From: Candidatus Izemoplasma sp.
Lineage (GTDB): Bacteria; Bacillota_I; Bacilli_A; Izemoplasmatales; Izemoplasmataceae
Assembly: GCA_007117555.1 (NCBI GenBank)
Contig: SKGI01000026.1
Span: forward strand, 1 to 8,173
Length of the DNA: 8,173 nt
Reading direction: 5' to 3'
Shown here: positions 1 to 7,701 of the stretch, in pieces
Layout of the letters: every line of letters starts with the position of its first letter
Position numbering within the stretch: the first letter of the stretch is position 1
Made by a program: the position numbers and the translations under genes
Notes under the pieces: generated by a model
The model's database searches: none
Told to the model about the DNA's origin: nothing
The model's input: the letters and a program-made list of their open reading frames with translations, nothing else

Positions 1-1
1 G

Positions 2-715
2 AGGCATCAGGCACCTGCGCATAGTTCAACTTACAGCGCGACCTATCAAGGTGTCGTGTTGAAAAGCGCCCTTTTATTAGGGATTATGGTTATTTTTGGT
101 GTCATCAGTGCAGGCCGTGTTTTTGGTCAAGGTGAAATGACAACAGGAAGCTTGATTTTCTTGATTGCCTCACCCATTATCGCCTTGATTAGCGTCTTCA
201 TTGCGATGGCTAAACCTCAAGTCGCCCCATTCTTTTCGATTATCTATGCCATTTGTCAAGGAACGTTTGTTGGTTTTTTGTCCGGGCTATATGAAGTCGC
301 CTTTGGGGACGGCATTGTACTGACCGCTGTCACAGCGACAGCCAGTGTTTTTGGTGGGATGCTATTGCTTTATTCAACTGGCTTGTTTAAAGTGACGCAA
401 CAATTACGTCGCATCTTATTTACCGCCTTGATAGGTTTGATTTTCACATCCTTCTTTGTGTTTATTTTCAGTCTATTAGGTCTCATTCCTATCGGTTCAG
501 AAGGCTTCACGACCATCATCTTTGCGATTTCAGTCATTTCTGTTATTGTCGCGTCCTTATTTTTAATGGTCGACTTCGATAACATTAGAACACTTGTATC
601 AAACGGCGCAGACAAACAGTATGAATGGGTGTTATCATTAGGATTACTTGTTACACTTGTTTGGCTTTATGTAGAACTGTTACGACTGATTGCGATTTTA
701 CGTTCTCGCCGTTAA
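2..715 (+). CDS. Bax inhibitor-1/YccA family membrane protein (5' partial)
   Basis: This is a multi-pass inner-membrane protein of the bacterial Bax inhibitor-1/YccA type; the family's physiological role in bacteria is poorly defined. The frame is open from base 2 to the TAA at 713-715, so 237 residues are visible and the true start lies upstream. The GTG at 56 is not a credible start: it has no ribosome binding site, and the residues before it (TYQGVV, just ahead of LKSALLL) match the conserved segment that precedes the first helix in this family. Numbering from the GTG at 56, hydrophobic helices fall roughly at 4-20, 31-51, 57-75, 87-109, 119-145, 151-172 and 192-215, about seven in all. 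The family signature near the C-terminus is present: MVDFDNI (Asp173 and Asp175), then EWVLSLGLLVTLVWLYVELLRL. The C-terminus is short and basic (RSRR). A terminator follows directly. Family assignment is confident; function is not. Confidence 0.88.
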   Translation, partial: RHQAPAHSSTYSATYQGVVLKSALLLGIMVIFGVISAGRVFGQGEMTTGSLIFLIASPIIALISVFIAMAKPQVAPFFSIIYAICQGTFVGFLSGLYEVAFGDGIVLTAVTATASVFGGMLLLYSTGLFKVTQQLRRILFTALIGLIFTSFFVFIFSLLGLIPIGSEGFTTIIFAISVISVIVASLFLMVDFDNIRTLVSNGADKQYEWVLSLGLLVTLVWLYVELLRLIAILRSRR

Positions 716-719
716 CACG

Positions 720-744
720 CACCGCCAACTCATGGCGGTGTTTT
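720..744 (+). terminator. Intrinsic terminator of the Bax inhibitor-like gene
   Basis: An 8-bp perfect stem, CACCGCCA (720-727) with TGGCGGTG (733-740), encloses the loop ACTCA and is followed by TTTT. It begins five bases after the stop codon. The U-tract is short, so some read-through into pepF is possible. Confidence 0.8.
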
Positions 745-750
745 CATGCC

Positions 751-779
751 GTGCTTTTTAATCAAAAACATGCTACACT
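751..779 (+). promoter_or_regulatory. Putative extended -10 promoter for pepF
   Basis: TGCTACACT at 771-779 reads as an extended -10 (TGn followed by TACACT). The matching -35 position (751-756, GTGCTT) is a poor match, as is common for extended -10 promoters. The site lies between the upstream terminator and the pepF ribosome binding site, with a predicted start about ten bases before the AGGAGG. This is a pattern match only. Confidence 0.4.
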
Positions 780-809
780 ATGCATGAATGATAGAATCAG
801 GAGGTAATT

Positions 810-2567
810 ATGGATAGGACATGGAATTTAGAAGCGCTTTATTCGGGTTATGAGACCACAGCATTCAAAGAAGCCGTTGCGACACTTGAAAGCTTTGTGG
901 AAAAGGCCGACCGTTTCAAGGACACATTAGATTCACTCGAAAATGCCGATAAAAAACTGCTTGAGTACATTAATTTAGCGAGTGAGTTGCGGAGTCGGTT
1001 TTTAAAAGTGTATGCTTTTGTGAACTTAAACTTAGCGACTAATGCTAAAGATGAAGCATCGAATGCTTGGATGAACCATCTCCAAAAACTTTCAAGTAAA
1101 ACAACCGCGTTTACAACGAAAGTCGCAAAGTTCGTGCCAAGAATCAACGACTTAGACGAGCTGATTGCGCAACACGATGCGTTAAAGCCGTATGCCTTTC
1201 ACTTAAAAAGCATTAAAGATCGGGCGCGTTATGTACTTTCAGACAAAGAAGAAATGTTGATTGCGAAACTATCTCAAACAGGATCTTCCGCATGGGGTAG
1301 ATTACAAGGCCTTTTAACGAGTGTAGTTGAAGTACCTTACGAAGATAAAGTATTGACTTTACCACAAGTGCGCAATCTAGCACACGCTAAAGATCCTGAA
1401 GTGCGGAAAAAAGCTTATGAAGCTGAACTCGCAGCGTATAAACAAATCGACGAATCGATTGCGTTTGCATTAAATGGTGTTAAAGGTGAAGTGTTGGAAG
1501 TCAGTCAACTACGCGGCTATGAAAGTCCGCTACACGAAGCTGTTTATAACGCAAGAATGCAAAAAGATACACTGGATGCTTTGATTACTTCCATGCGCAA
1601 GCATGTTCCGTTGTTCCAAAAATACTTACGTCGTAAAGCCGAGTTACTTGGGCATAAAAACGGCTTGCCTTGGTATGACTTATTCGCACCGCTTGGTGAA
1701 AGTGAACGGACTTTCACACCGGATGAAGCAGTCGACTACATCGAAAAGAACTTTCAATCGTTTGGTGATGATCTTGCCCGTCTTGCCCGTCGTGCACACA
1801 ATGAATCATGGATTGATTACACCCCGCGTTCAGGCAAACGAGGCGGGGCGTTTTGTATGAACCTACACCCCATAAAACAAAGTCGCATTCTCATGAACTT
1901 CGATGGGTCTTTCTCTAATGTCATTACGCTCGCACATGAACTTGGGCATGCGTACCATGGCGATCGGATTTTCAAAGAAGCCATTCTCAATGCTTCATAT
2001 ACCATGCCTGTGGCCGAAACGGCGTCAACGCTTTGTGAAACTATCGTCAAAAAAGCGGCTGTTAAGGAAGCAGAAGGCGATGAGAAACTATTCATCCTTG
2101 AACAATCTTTGATGGGAAGCACCCAAGTGATCATCGATATTTTATCACGGTATCTTTTTGAAGAATCAGTCTTTGAAGAACGTCAAAAAACACCGCTTTC
2201 TGTCAAACGTCTCAACACGTTAATGCTTGAAGCGCAAAAAGCGACGTATGGGGATGCACTGAATCAAGACACGTTACATCCTTATATGTGGGCAAACAAA
2301 GGGCATTATTATAGCGGAACCTTAAGTTTTTATAACTTCCCATATGCGTATGGTTTGTTATTTGCTAAAGGCATTTATGCCAAGTTTCAAGAACACGGAA
2401 AACCGTTCGCAGAGAAAATTGATTTGTTACTGCAAAAAACGGGTCAAATGTCTATTGAAGATGTGGCCGCGCTCGTTGATATCGACGTCCGTGATGTCTC
2501 GTTTTGGGATCAATCACTGGCGGTTATCGGTGAAGAAATTGAAACATTCTTAGCCATTACAGCCTAA
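810..2567 (+). CDS. pepF: Oligoendopeptidase F, M3 family zinc metallopeptidase
   Basis: This is a cytoplasmic zinc endopeptidase that cuts short oligopeptides, feeding peptide turnover and amino-acid recycling. The 585 residues are close to the usual PepF length of about 600. The N-terminal half is the helical oligopeptidase F domain (roughly 1-185) and the M3 catalytic domain follows (about 190-575). The zinc site is HELGH, with His376 and His380 as ligands and Glu377 as the general base. The third ligand is probably Glu403 in PVAETAST, at the expected spacing of about 23 residues. The conserved substrate-side His/Tyr block is KGHYYSGTLSFYNFPYAYG (His499, Tyr508, Tyr512, Tyr514). No signal peptide or membrane segment is visible. 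The ATG at 810 is fixed by AGGAGG at 799-804, five bases upstream. It stands alone, with the Bax inhibitor-like gene before it and the pheST leader after it. No clear terminator is seen between its stop and the pheST promoter. The exact peptide specificity cannot be read from the sequence. Confidence 0.95.
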   Translation: MDRTWNLEALYSGYETTAFKEAVATLESFVEKADRFKDTLDSLENADKKLLEYINLASELRSRFLKVYAFVNLNLATNAKDEASNAWMNHLQKLSSKTTAFTTKVAKFVPRINDLDELIAQHDALKPYAFHLKSIKDRARYVLSDKEEMLIAKLSQTGSSAWGRLQGLLTSVVEVPYEDKVLTLPQVRNLAHAKDPEVRKKAYEAELAAYKQIDESIAFALNGVKGEVLEVSQLRGYESPLHEAVYNARMQKDTLDALITSMRKHVPLFQKYLRRKAELLGHKNGLPWYDLFAPLGESERTFTPDEAVDYIEKNFQSFGDDLARLARRAHNESWIDYTPRSGKRGGAFCMNLHPIKQSRILMNFDGSFSNVITLAHELGHAYHGDRIFKEAILNASYTMPVAETASTLCETIVKKAAVKEAEGDEKLFILEQSLMGSTQVIIDILSRYLFEESVFEERQKTPLSVKRLNTLMLEAQKATYGDALNQDTLHPYMWANKGHYYSGTLSFYNFPYAYGLLFAKGIYAKFQEHGKPFAEKIDLLLQKTGQMSIEDVAALVDIDVRDVSFWDQSLAVIGEEIETFLAITA

Positions 2568-2600
2568 ACTGTTAAAGCGTAAAGTTTCACCATGCAATGC

Positions 2601-2629
2601 TTGATTAAGCGTGTGATATTTTGTATAAT
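2601..2629 (+). promoter_or_regulatory. Sigma-A-type promoter for the pheST T-box transcript
   Basis: The -35 box TTGATT (2601-2606) and a consensus -10 box TATAAT (2624-2629) are separated by exactly 17 bases. The predicted start, near 2636, falls just before the first strand of T-box Stem I, as expected for a T-box leader. Confidence 0.85.
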
Positions 2630-2635
2630 AATGTC

Positions 2636-2846
2636 AACACGATGAAAGAGACCATGTGTACAAGTGAAAACCGTCAAAGAGAGGGGCCTAACGGTGAAAA
2701 GCCCTACGGGAATACTGTACATTTCAGCTCTAGAGTGATGTTAACCCCATCCGTTACCCGCGTTAAGGGCTTAAGGGTCGGTCATAGACCGAAACCAAGG
2801 TGGTACCGCGGAATATTCCGTCCTTGCATGCAAGGACGGTTTTTTT
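2636..2846 (+). promoter_or_regulatory. T-box leader responding to tRNA-Phe, controlling pheST
   Basis: This is a transcription-attenuation riboswitch that senses uncharged tRNA. The canonical T-box AAGGTGGTACCGCGG is at 2797-2811. Stem I runs from a K-turn-like base (CAC-GATGA-AAGAG at 2638-2650, answered by CTCT-AGA-GTG at 2728-2737) through a TGTACA/TGTACA helix (2656-2661 and 2716-2721). The AG-rich bulge (AAAGAGAGG) and a terminal loop containing GGTG lie above. The 3' side of the specifier loop contains TTC at 2723-2725, a Phe codon followed by A. Stem III is CGGTC/GACCG (2779-2783 and 2787-2791). The antiterminator pairs CAAGG (2796-2800) with CCTTG (2822-2826) around the TGGTACC bulge. 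TGGT at 2801-2804 would pair with a tRNA ending in ACCA, consistent with discriminator A73 of tRNA-Phe. The competing terminator is annotated separately. The specifier comes from hand folding, but it agrees with the downstream gene. Confidence 0.95.
2818..2846 (+). terminator. T-box-controlled intrinsic terminator upstream of pheS
   Basis: A 9-bp perfect stem, CCGTCCTTG (2818-2826) with CAAGGACGG (2831-2839), has a CATG loop and seven T residues after it. Its 5' arm is shared with the antiterminator, so binding of uncharged tRNA-Phe should prevent its formation. Confidence 0.93.
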
Positions 2847-2901
2847 GTTCTTGTCATACGCGTGCATTTTATGCTTCGGTCACACAAAGGAGAGATTAAC
2901 G

Positions 2902-3939
2902 ATGGATTTAAAAAACACATTGGCAGAACTTGAAAGCAAACTTACAGAAGCACTCAAACAAACCGAGAAACTCGAAAAGTTACAAGACATTAAAGCGGAG
3001 TACTTAGGCAAAAAGGCCGAACTTTCGCTTTTGATGCGACACATGAAAGATTTGAGTGCAGAAGAACGGCCTGTTTTTGGTCAAACGATTAATGCGGCAA
3101 AGGCGCGATTCACTGAACTGATTGAACTGCGCCGTGAGGCACTTGAAGCCCAACAACTTGAAGCCCGTCTTCATGCGGAAAAGATTGATGTGACGTTACC
3201 TGGCCCGAATTTCCGACTCGGTCGTCCCCATGTTCTTAACCGCATCATCATGGAGATTGAAGACTTATTTATCGGCATGGGTTATACCATTAAAGAAGGT
3301 CCAGAAATCGAATCGGATGAGTATAACTTTGAAAAATTGAACTTACCTAAAGACCATCCAGCCCGTGATATGCAAGACAGTTTCTTTATTACGGAAGACA
3401 GACTCTTGCGGACGCACACGTCGCCTGTGCAAGTGCGCACCATGCTCGAACAAGGCGGTAGTCAACCTGTGAAAATTATTTGTCCGGGTAAAGTGTACCG
3501 CCGCGATGAAGATGATGCGACACATAGCCATCAGTTTATGCAAATCGAAGGACTCGTCGTCGATACGGATACCACAATGGCAGATCTAAAAGGCACCTTA
3601 CTGACCGTTGCTAGGGCGATGTTTGGTGAACACCGAAACATCCGACTCAGACCGTCGTATTTTCCGTTTACGGAACCGAGTGTCGAAGTCGATGTCACGT
3701 GTTTTAAATGCAATGGTAATGGCTGTGGGATGTGCAAACATACTGGTTATATTGAAATTCTCGGCGCAGGCATGGTCAATGACTTTGTATTGTCTGCGAG
3801 TGGCTATGATCCCTCAATCTATCAAGGCTTTGCGTTTGGTATGGGGGTTGAGCGGATTGCTATGTTAAAGTATGGTATTGATGACATCCGTCATTTTTAT
3901 ACCAATGACATCCGTTTCTTAAAGCAGTTTTCGACTTAG
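2902..3939 (+). CDS. pheS: Phenylalanyl-tRNA synthetase alpha subunit
   Basis: PheS is the catalytic subunit of the alpha2-beta2 phenylalanyl-tRNA synthetase. It activates Phe with ATP and transfers it to tRNA-Phe. The 345 residues are a normal length. Residues 1-95 form the predicted N-terminal coiled coil that contacts tRNA, and the class II core follows. Motif 1 lies around 133-160 ([15 protein letters not shown], then HPARDMQD). Motif 2 is around 196-220 ([17 protein letters not shown]). Motif 3 is around 309-330 ([12 protein letters not shown]). Phe-pocket elements THTSP (171-175), QIE (214-216), FPF (254-256) and Ala311 are present. A Cys cluster C-x2-C-x4-C-x2-C (267-278) precedes the EILGAGM strand. 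The frame stays open upstream into the T-box, but the ATG at 2902 is the right start: AAAGGAG at 2886-2892 sits nine bases before it, and upstream codons would translate the riboswitch. The TAG stop overlaps the pheT ribosome binding site, ten bases before pheT. Confidence 0.97.
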   Translation: MDLKNTLAELESKLTEALKQTEKLEKLQDIKAEYLGKKAELSLLMRHMKDLSAEERPVFGQTINAAKARFTELIELRREALEAQQLEARLHAEKIDVTLPGPNFRLGRPHVLNRIIMEIEDLFIGMGYTIKEGPEIESDEYNFEKLNLPKDHPARDMQDSFFITEDRLLRTHTSPVQVRTMLEQGGSQPVKIICPGKVYRRDEDDATHSHQFMQIEGLVVDTDTTMADLKGTLLTVARAMFGEHRNIRLRPSYFPFTEPSVEVDVTCFKCNGNGCGMCKHTGYIEILGAGMVNDFVLSASGYDPSIYQGFAFGMGVERIAMLKYGIDDIRHFYTNDIRFLKQFST

Positions 3940-3949
3940 GAGGTATGAG

Positions 3950-6304
3950 ATGAATATATCGCTGAAATGGTTAAAAGAACTAATTCCTTATACAGTCACC
4001 CCTGAAAAACTCGGGTCACTGTTTACAATCCATTCGCAAGAAGTCGACAGTGTCGAAAAACTTGTAGACGCAGAAGGGCTAGTCATCGGGTATGTGCAAA
4101 CGTGTCAACCGCATCCGCATGCAAATAGTTTAAGCGTGTGCAAAGTCGATGTGGGTGATGCCGTTTTAAACATCGTTTGTGGTGCGCCCAATGTGGCGGC
4201 GGATCAAACGGTGATTGTCGCCTTGCCTGGAGCGCGATTGCCTGGGGGTCTCAAAATAGAAAAGACAGTCATTCGTGATGAAGCTTCCGCAGGGATGATT
4301 TGTAGCTTGAGTGAACTTGGCATCGACTATAAGTATCATCATGAAGATGGCATCCATGTCGTTCGTGATGCCCTTAAACCAGGTACTGATGCCTTAGCAG
4401 CGCTCCATTTAGACGATCATGTATTAAGTCTTGATTTAACCCCAAACCGGGCGGATTTATTAAGTATGCACGGCGTTGCCTATGATGTCGCAGCGATGTT
4501 AGATAGGCCTCTTGAGCTGCCGAATGTTTCCGTTGAGGCAACCGGTGATCAGGCGGTCACCATTAAAACAGAAACACCGCGCTGTCATAGTTATTATGGC
4601 CGTGTCTTGAAATCCATCGTCATCAAACCAAGCCCACAGTTTATGCAAGCGAGACTGATTGCCGCAGGTATTCGACCGATTAACAATGTCGTTGATATTA
4701 CCAACTACGTAATGCTTGAGACAGGTCAACCGCTTCATGCATTCGATTACGATGCCTTAAACAGCGATACCATCGTCGTACGTGAAGCACAAGCAGGCGA
4801 AACATTTGTGACACTCGATGATAAGACGCGCACTTTACATGCAGGCGATATTTTAATCACGAATGGCCGTGAGCCAGTCGCCCTTGGTGGGGTGATGGGG
4901 GGTGCTGACACAGAAGTAACCTCTGAAACAACAAGTTTATTACTAGAAGCGGCGGTCTTTGATGCGATCACTGTTGGGAAAACATCACGCCGACTTGACT
5001 TACGTAGCGAATCATCACTCCGATTTGAACGAAAAGTTGACCCTGAAAAAACTGTCTATGCACTCGACCGTGCAACGGCACTTTTTATGGAGTATGCCGA
5101 GGCAGAGCTCGTAGGTGATAAAGGCTATTTTGATCATACCGCATCAACTGATGCACCGATTACTTTGTCTCTTGAAAAAATTAACAGCGTATTAGGTGGG
5201 AACTATTCAGCCGAACACGTTGACAGCATACTGAATCGTCTACATTTGCCTTTTTCGCGTAACCACCATACGTATGATATTCAACCGGTTAGTCGCCGTC
5301 AAGATTTGATAACCTATCAAGATATTATCGAAGAAATTGGTCGTATTAGTGGCTATGATCAGCTACCCAATACATTGCCAAATACGGTTGCACAAGGTGG
5401 TTTATCTTTAAAGCAAAACTTACGTCGTCGTATCCGTCAAGCCTTGACAGGTTTAGGGTTAGATGAAGCCGTCACTTACAGCTTACAACAAGAAGCACAC
5501 ATTGAACGGTTCAGCTTTAATCATGAAACGCCCATTAAAGTAGCGGATCCAATGACCGACCTTCATGCAGCGCTGATTCATACACCACTGACCGGTCTTT
5601 ATGACGTCGCTAAACACAATGCGGCGAGACGCCAATACGATGTGAACATTTTTGAACTGGGTACATGTTACACACAAGCGGGTGAAGTTGAACGATTAGG
5701 ACTTCTCATGACAGGCAGTTACCATCCGTATCGTTGGCAACGGACGCCGCAAACAGATTTTTACACATTAAAAGGTGTGATCGAAGCGTTACTTGATGGA
5801 CTAGGCTTACCAGCACCGACGTATCAACCGATAGAACATAACGATTTACATCCTCATCAAGCGGCGTCTTTATTGCTTGAGGGTGAGCAAATCGGCTTCC
5901 TTGGCAAAGTGCATCCTAAAATGACCTCAGAGGATCATCTTAGCGATGTGTATGTTGCGGAGATCGATGTTGAAACGCTTCTAAAGATGAGTCCTGAGCA
6001 CGCCACGTATAAGCCGTTACAAAAATATCCTTCAGTCGAACGCGATCTCGCATTGGTGTGTGAACGCTCATTACCAGCAGAAACCGTTCTTGAAGCGATT
6101 AAAGCACAGGGTGGTTCGCAGCTTGTCCATCTCGATGTCTTTGATGTATATATGGGTGAGCACTTATCCGATGATCAAAAGTCACTTGGATTGAGACTGC
6201 TGTTTGAAAATCCTGAAAAGACTCTTGAATCAAAAACAGTCGATACGTTAATAGAAAAAATTGTTGAACATCTACATAAAACTTACGGCATTACAAGACG
6301 TTAA
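3950..6304 (+). CDS. pheT: Phenylalanyl-tRNA synthetase beta subunit
   Basis: PheT is the large subunit of the cytoplasmic Phe-tRNA synthetase. It provides tRNA binding and hydrolyses mischarged Tyr-tRNA-Phe. At 784 residues it is slightly shorter than the usual 790-805. The domain order is standard. An OB-fold tRNA-binding domain spans about 40-150. The B3/B4 editing domain spans about 212-385 and includes INNVVDITNYVM, GQPLHAFD (His263), ALGGVMGG and the SLRFER segment. A B5 domain spans about 403-475 (SRRQDL, then IIEEIGRISGYD). The catalytic-like core is about 480-690. The C-terminal ferredoxin-fold anticodon-binding domain is about 691-784, starting at KYPSVERDLALV. The start is fixed by AGGAGG at 3938-3943, which overlaps the pheS stop codon, so translation of the two subunits is probably coupled. 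The core segment that usually resembles RTSLLPGLL reads IHTPLTGLY here, a local divergence outside the editing and tRNA-binding sites. A terminator follows. Confidence 0.97.
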   Translation: MNISLKWLKELIPYTVTPEKLGSLFTIHSQEVDSVEKLVDAEGLVIGYVQTCQPHPHANSLSVCKVDVGDAVLNIVCGAPNVAADQTVIVALPGARLPGGLKIEKTVIRDEASAGMICSLSELGIDYKYHHEDGIHVVRDALKPGTDALAALHLDDHVLSLDLTPNRADLLSMHGVAYDVAAMLDRPLELPNVSVEATGDQAVTIKTETPRCHSYYGRVLKSIVIKPSPQFMQARLIAAGIRPINNVVDITNYVMLETGQPLHAFDYDALNSDTIVVREAQAGETFVTLDDKTRTLHAGDILITNGREPVALGGVMGGADTEVTSETTSLLLEAAVFDAITVGKTSRRLDLRSESSLRFERKVDPEKTVYALDRATALFMEYAEAELVGDKGYFDHTASTDAPITLSLEKINSVLGGNYSAEHVDSILNRLHLPFSRNHHTYDIQPVSRRQDLITYQDIIEEIGRISGYDQLPNTLPNTVAQGGLSLKQNLRRRIRQALTGLGLDEAVTYSLQQEAHIERFSFNHETPIKVADPMTDLHAALIHTPLTGLYDVAKHNAARRQYDVNIFELGTCYTQAGEVERLGLLMTGSYHPYRWQRTPQTDFYTLKGVIEALLDGLGLPAPTYQPIEHNDLHPHQAASLLLEGEQIGFLGKVHPKMTSEDHLSDVYVAEIDVETLLKMSPEHATYKPLQKYPSVERDLALVCERSLPAETVLEAIKAQGGSQLVHLDVFDVYMGEHLSDDQKSLGLRLLFENPEKTLESKTVDTLIEKIVEHLHKTYGITRR

Positions 6305-6327
6305 TTAATCAAAAAACAAATACCATG

Positions 6328-6357
6328 CCCCATTATCGGCTATGATGATGGGGTTTT
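6328..6357 (+). terminator. Intrinsic terminator of the pheST operon
   Basis: A 10-bp stem with one G-U pair, CCCCATTATC (6328-6337) with GATGATGGGG (6344-6353), has a six-base loop and is followed by TTTT. It lies 23 bases past the pheT stop. The T-run is short but the stem is strong. Confidence 0.8.
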
Positions 6358-6432
6358 ATCATCTTAGTATAGACGAAGAAAGCCGAAATTTTACCGCCCA
6401 CTACAAACCCTTACATTTTTTCTCAATTTAGG

Positions 6433-6461
6433 TTGTCAAGACCGCCGGTGTTTGTTAAAAT
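6433..6461 (+). promoter_or_regulatory. Sigma-A-type promoter for ald
   Basis: TTGTCA (6433-6438) and TAAAAT (6456-6461) are separated by 17 bases, and TG at 6453-6454 adds an extended -10. The predicted start is near 6468, about 20 bases before the ribosome binding site. A second TATAAT at 6473-6478 has no matching -35 and is a weaker candidate. Confidence 0.75.
6438..6452 (+). promoter_or_regulatory. Possible operator dyad inside the ald promoter spacer
   Basis: AAGACCGCCGGTGTT is an imperfect inverted repeat centred on 6445: ACCG and CGGT arms around one C, then a mismatched base on each side, then AA/TT. It fills the spacer between the -35 and -10 boxes, where a bound protein would block RNA polymerase. 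The core is only four bases per arm, so chance is a real alternative. No regulator is encoded in the window. Confidence 0.25.
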
Positions 6462-6500
6462 ATAGTCGTACTTATAATACAAATTTTTAGGAGGTAGCCG

Positions 6501-7625
6501 ATGAATATTGGTGTCCCAAAAGAAATTAAGAACAATGAGAACCGTGTAGGGTGCACCCCAGCAGGTGTTAGCTTGCTTGTGGCGCATGGCCATGAAGTAT
6601 TTGTTGAGAAAAATGCCGGAATTGGCTCTGGTGTCCAAGATGAAGAGTTCGTGGCGGCAGGAGCCAAGATTGTTGATACAGCAGAAGAAGCTTGGTCGCA
6701 AAAAATGGTCATCAAGGTGAAAGAACCGTTGCCAGCTGAGTATGGTTTTTTTCGTGAAGATTTGATTATCTTTACGTACTTACATCTTGCGGCAGAACCA
6801 GAACTGACAGAAGCGCTTGTTGAATCGAAGTGTAAAGCCATCGCCTATGAAACAGTCCAAGTCGGTAATACATTGCCTCTGTTGCGGCCGATGAGTGAAG
6901 TGGCGGGGCGTCGTGGCACCATCGTCGCTGCGACACAACTTGAGAAACATCGCGGTGGTCGCGGTGTATTACTCTCGGGTGTTCCAGGTGTTCCACGCGG
7001 TCACGTTGTCGTCATTGGTGGTGGCGTTGCTGGAATTAGTGCAGCCCGTATGGCCATCGGTCTTGGCGCGCGTGTCACACTGGTTGAATTATCAGAAGAT
7101 CGTATGCGCTACCTTGAAGATATTTTTGATAAAGAAGTTACGATTTTAAAGTCTAACCCATTGAACATTGCAGAGGCACTTAAGACAGCCGATGCGTTAG
7201 TCAGTACGATTTTAATTCCAGGCGCAAAAGCCGCAAAAATCGTCACTGAAGACATGGTTAAAGCGATGCCTGAAGGCAGTGTTATTGTCGATATTTCGAT
7301 CGATCAAGGGGGTTCTGTCGAAACAATCGACCGGATTACCACCCATGACAATCCTGTTTATGAAAAGCATGGAGTTCTTCACTACAGTGTGGCCAATATG
7401 CCTGGTGCAACACCACGCACCTCGACATTTGCCCTAACGAATGCCACCATTCCTTATGCACTTGAGTTAGCCAATAAAGGCTATAGAATTGCTTGCTTAG
7501 ATAGCGAATCACTACGTATGGGACTCAATGTTTTAAATGGCCACGTCGTTTACAAAGCGGTTGCCGAAGCCTTTGGCTATGATTACACTGAGGCGTTGGA
7601 TGTATTACTTAAGCACGATGCATAA
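6501..7625 (+). CDS. ald: Alanine dehydrogenase
   Basis: This NAD-dependent cytoplasmic enzyme interconverts L-alanine and pyruvate plus ammonia. In Gram-positive bacteria it usually serves alanine catabolism. The 374 residues match the family length. The start is MNIGVPKEIKNNENRV, with AGGAGG at 6489-6494, six bases before the ATG. Catalytic and substrate residues are all present: Arg15, Lys74 in KVKEPL, His95 in TYLHLA and Asp268 in SIDQGG. The nucleotide-binding fold is around 170-196 (VVIGGGVAGISAARMA, glycine-rich). The family block VANMPGATPRTSTFALTNATIPYA is at 298-320. Several usually conserved positions differ: GC after NRV where AL is common, RRGTIVAATQLEK where a GRMxxQxGAxxLE pattern is common, and LVSTILIPGAKAAK where VIGAVLIPGAKAPK is usual. 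It is therefore a divergent but apparently intact member. It is a single-gene unit between its own promoter and a strong terminator. Confidence 0.95.
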   Translation: MNIGVPKEIKNNENRVGCTPAGVSLLVAHGHEVFVEKNAGIGSGVQDEEFVAAGAKIVDTAEEAWSQKMVIKVKEPLPAEYGFFREDLIIFTYLHLAAEPELTEALVESKCKAIAYETVQVGNTLPLLRPMSEVAGRRGTIVAATQLEKHRGGRGVLLSGVPGVPRGHVVVIGGGVAGISAARMAIGLGARVTLVELSEDRMRYLEDIFDKEVTILKSNPLNIAEALKTADALVSTILIPGAKAAKIVTEDMVKAMPEGSVIVDISIDQGGSVETIDRITTHDNPVYEKHGVLHYSVANMPGATPRTSTFALTNATIPYALELANKGYRIACLDSESLRMGLNVLNGHVVYKAVAEAFGYDYTEALDVLLKHDA

Positions 7626-7638
7626 ATGAACTAAAACT

Positions 7639-7671
7639 GTCAACTGCACACAAGCGGTTGACTTTTTTTTT
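7639..7671 (+). terminator. Strong intrinsic terminator of ald
   Basis: A 9-bp stem with one G-U pair, GTCAACTGC (7639-7647) with GCGGTTGAC (7654-7662), has the loop ACACAA and is followed by nine T residues. It lies 13 bases after the ald stop codon and separates ald from the M-box unit. Confidence 0.93.
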
Positions 7672-7681
7672 GCATAGGGGT

Positions 7682-7690
7682 TGACATAAT
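7682..7690 (+). promoter_or_regulatory. Putative extended -10 promoter of the M-box transcript
   Basis: TGACATAAT reads as TGn plus a -10 box CATAAT (7685-7690). The predicted start, near 7697, lies just before the first base of M-box helix P1 at 7702. The same stretch contains a perfect TTGACA (7681-7686). Used as a -35 it has no good -10 at 16-18 bases, and it would start transcription inside the aptamer, so the extended -10 reading is preferred. Confidence 0.5.
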
Positions 7691-7701
7691 ATTCTTGGTA
7701 T

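Noticed and set aside
56..58. GTG as the start codon of the Bax inhibitor-like gene
   Set aside because: The frame is open to the window edge, the upstream residues fit the family's conserved pre-helix segment, and there is no ribosome binding site. The gene is 5' truncated by the window.
625..807. 60-codon frame between the Bax inhibitor-like gene and pepF
   Set aside because: It starts inside the upstream gene in another frame, runs through the terminator and promoter, and its product resembles nothing.
2621..2899. 92-codon frame covering the pheS leader
   Set aside because: It coincides with the promoter and the structured T-box RNA and has no ribosome binding site of its own.
2800..2901. 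Upstream extension of pheS by 34 codons
   Set aside because: It would translate the T-box and its terminator. The ATG at 2902 has a good ribosome binding site and gives the normal PheS N-terminus.
3702..3737. Cys-x2-Cys-x4-Cys-x2-Cys cluster in PheS as an inserted zinc finger
   Set aside because: A Cys-rich segment just before the EILGAGM strand is usual in bacterial PheS, so this is not an insertion.
6455..6841. 128-codon minus-strand frame opposite the ald promoter and 5' end
   Set aside because: It is antisense to a clear gene, shows no family likeness, and its end overlaps the ald promoter. It is best explained as a shadow frame.
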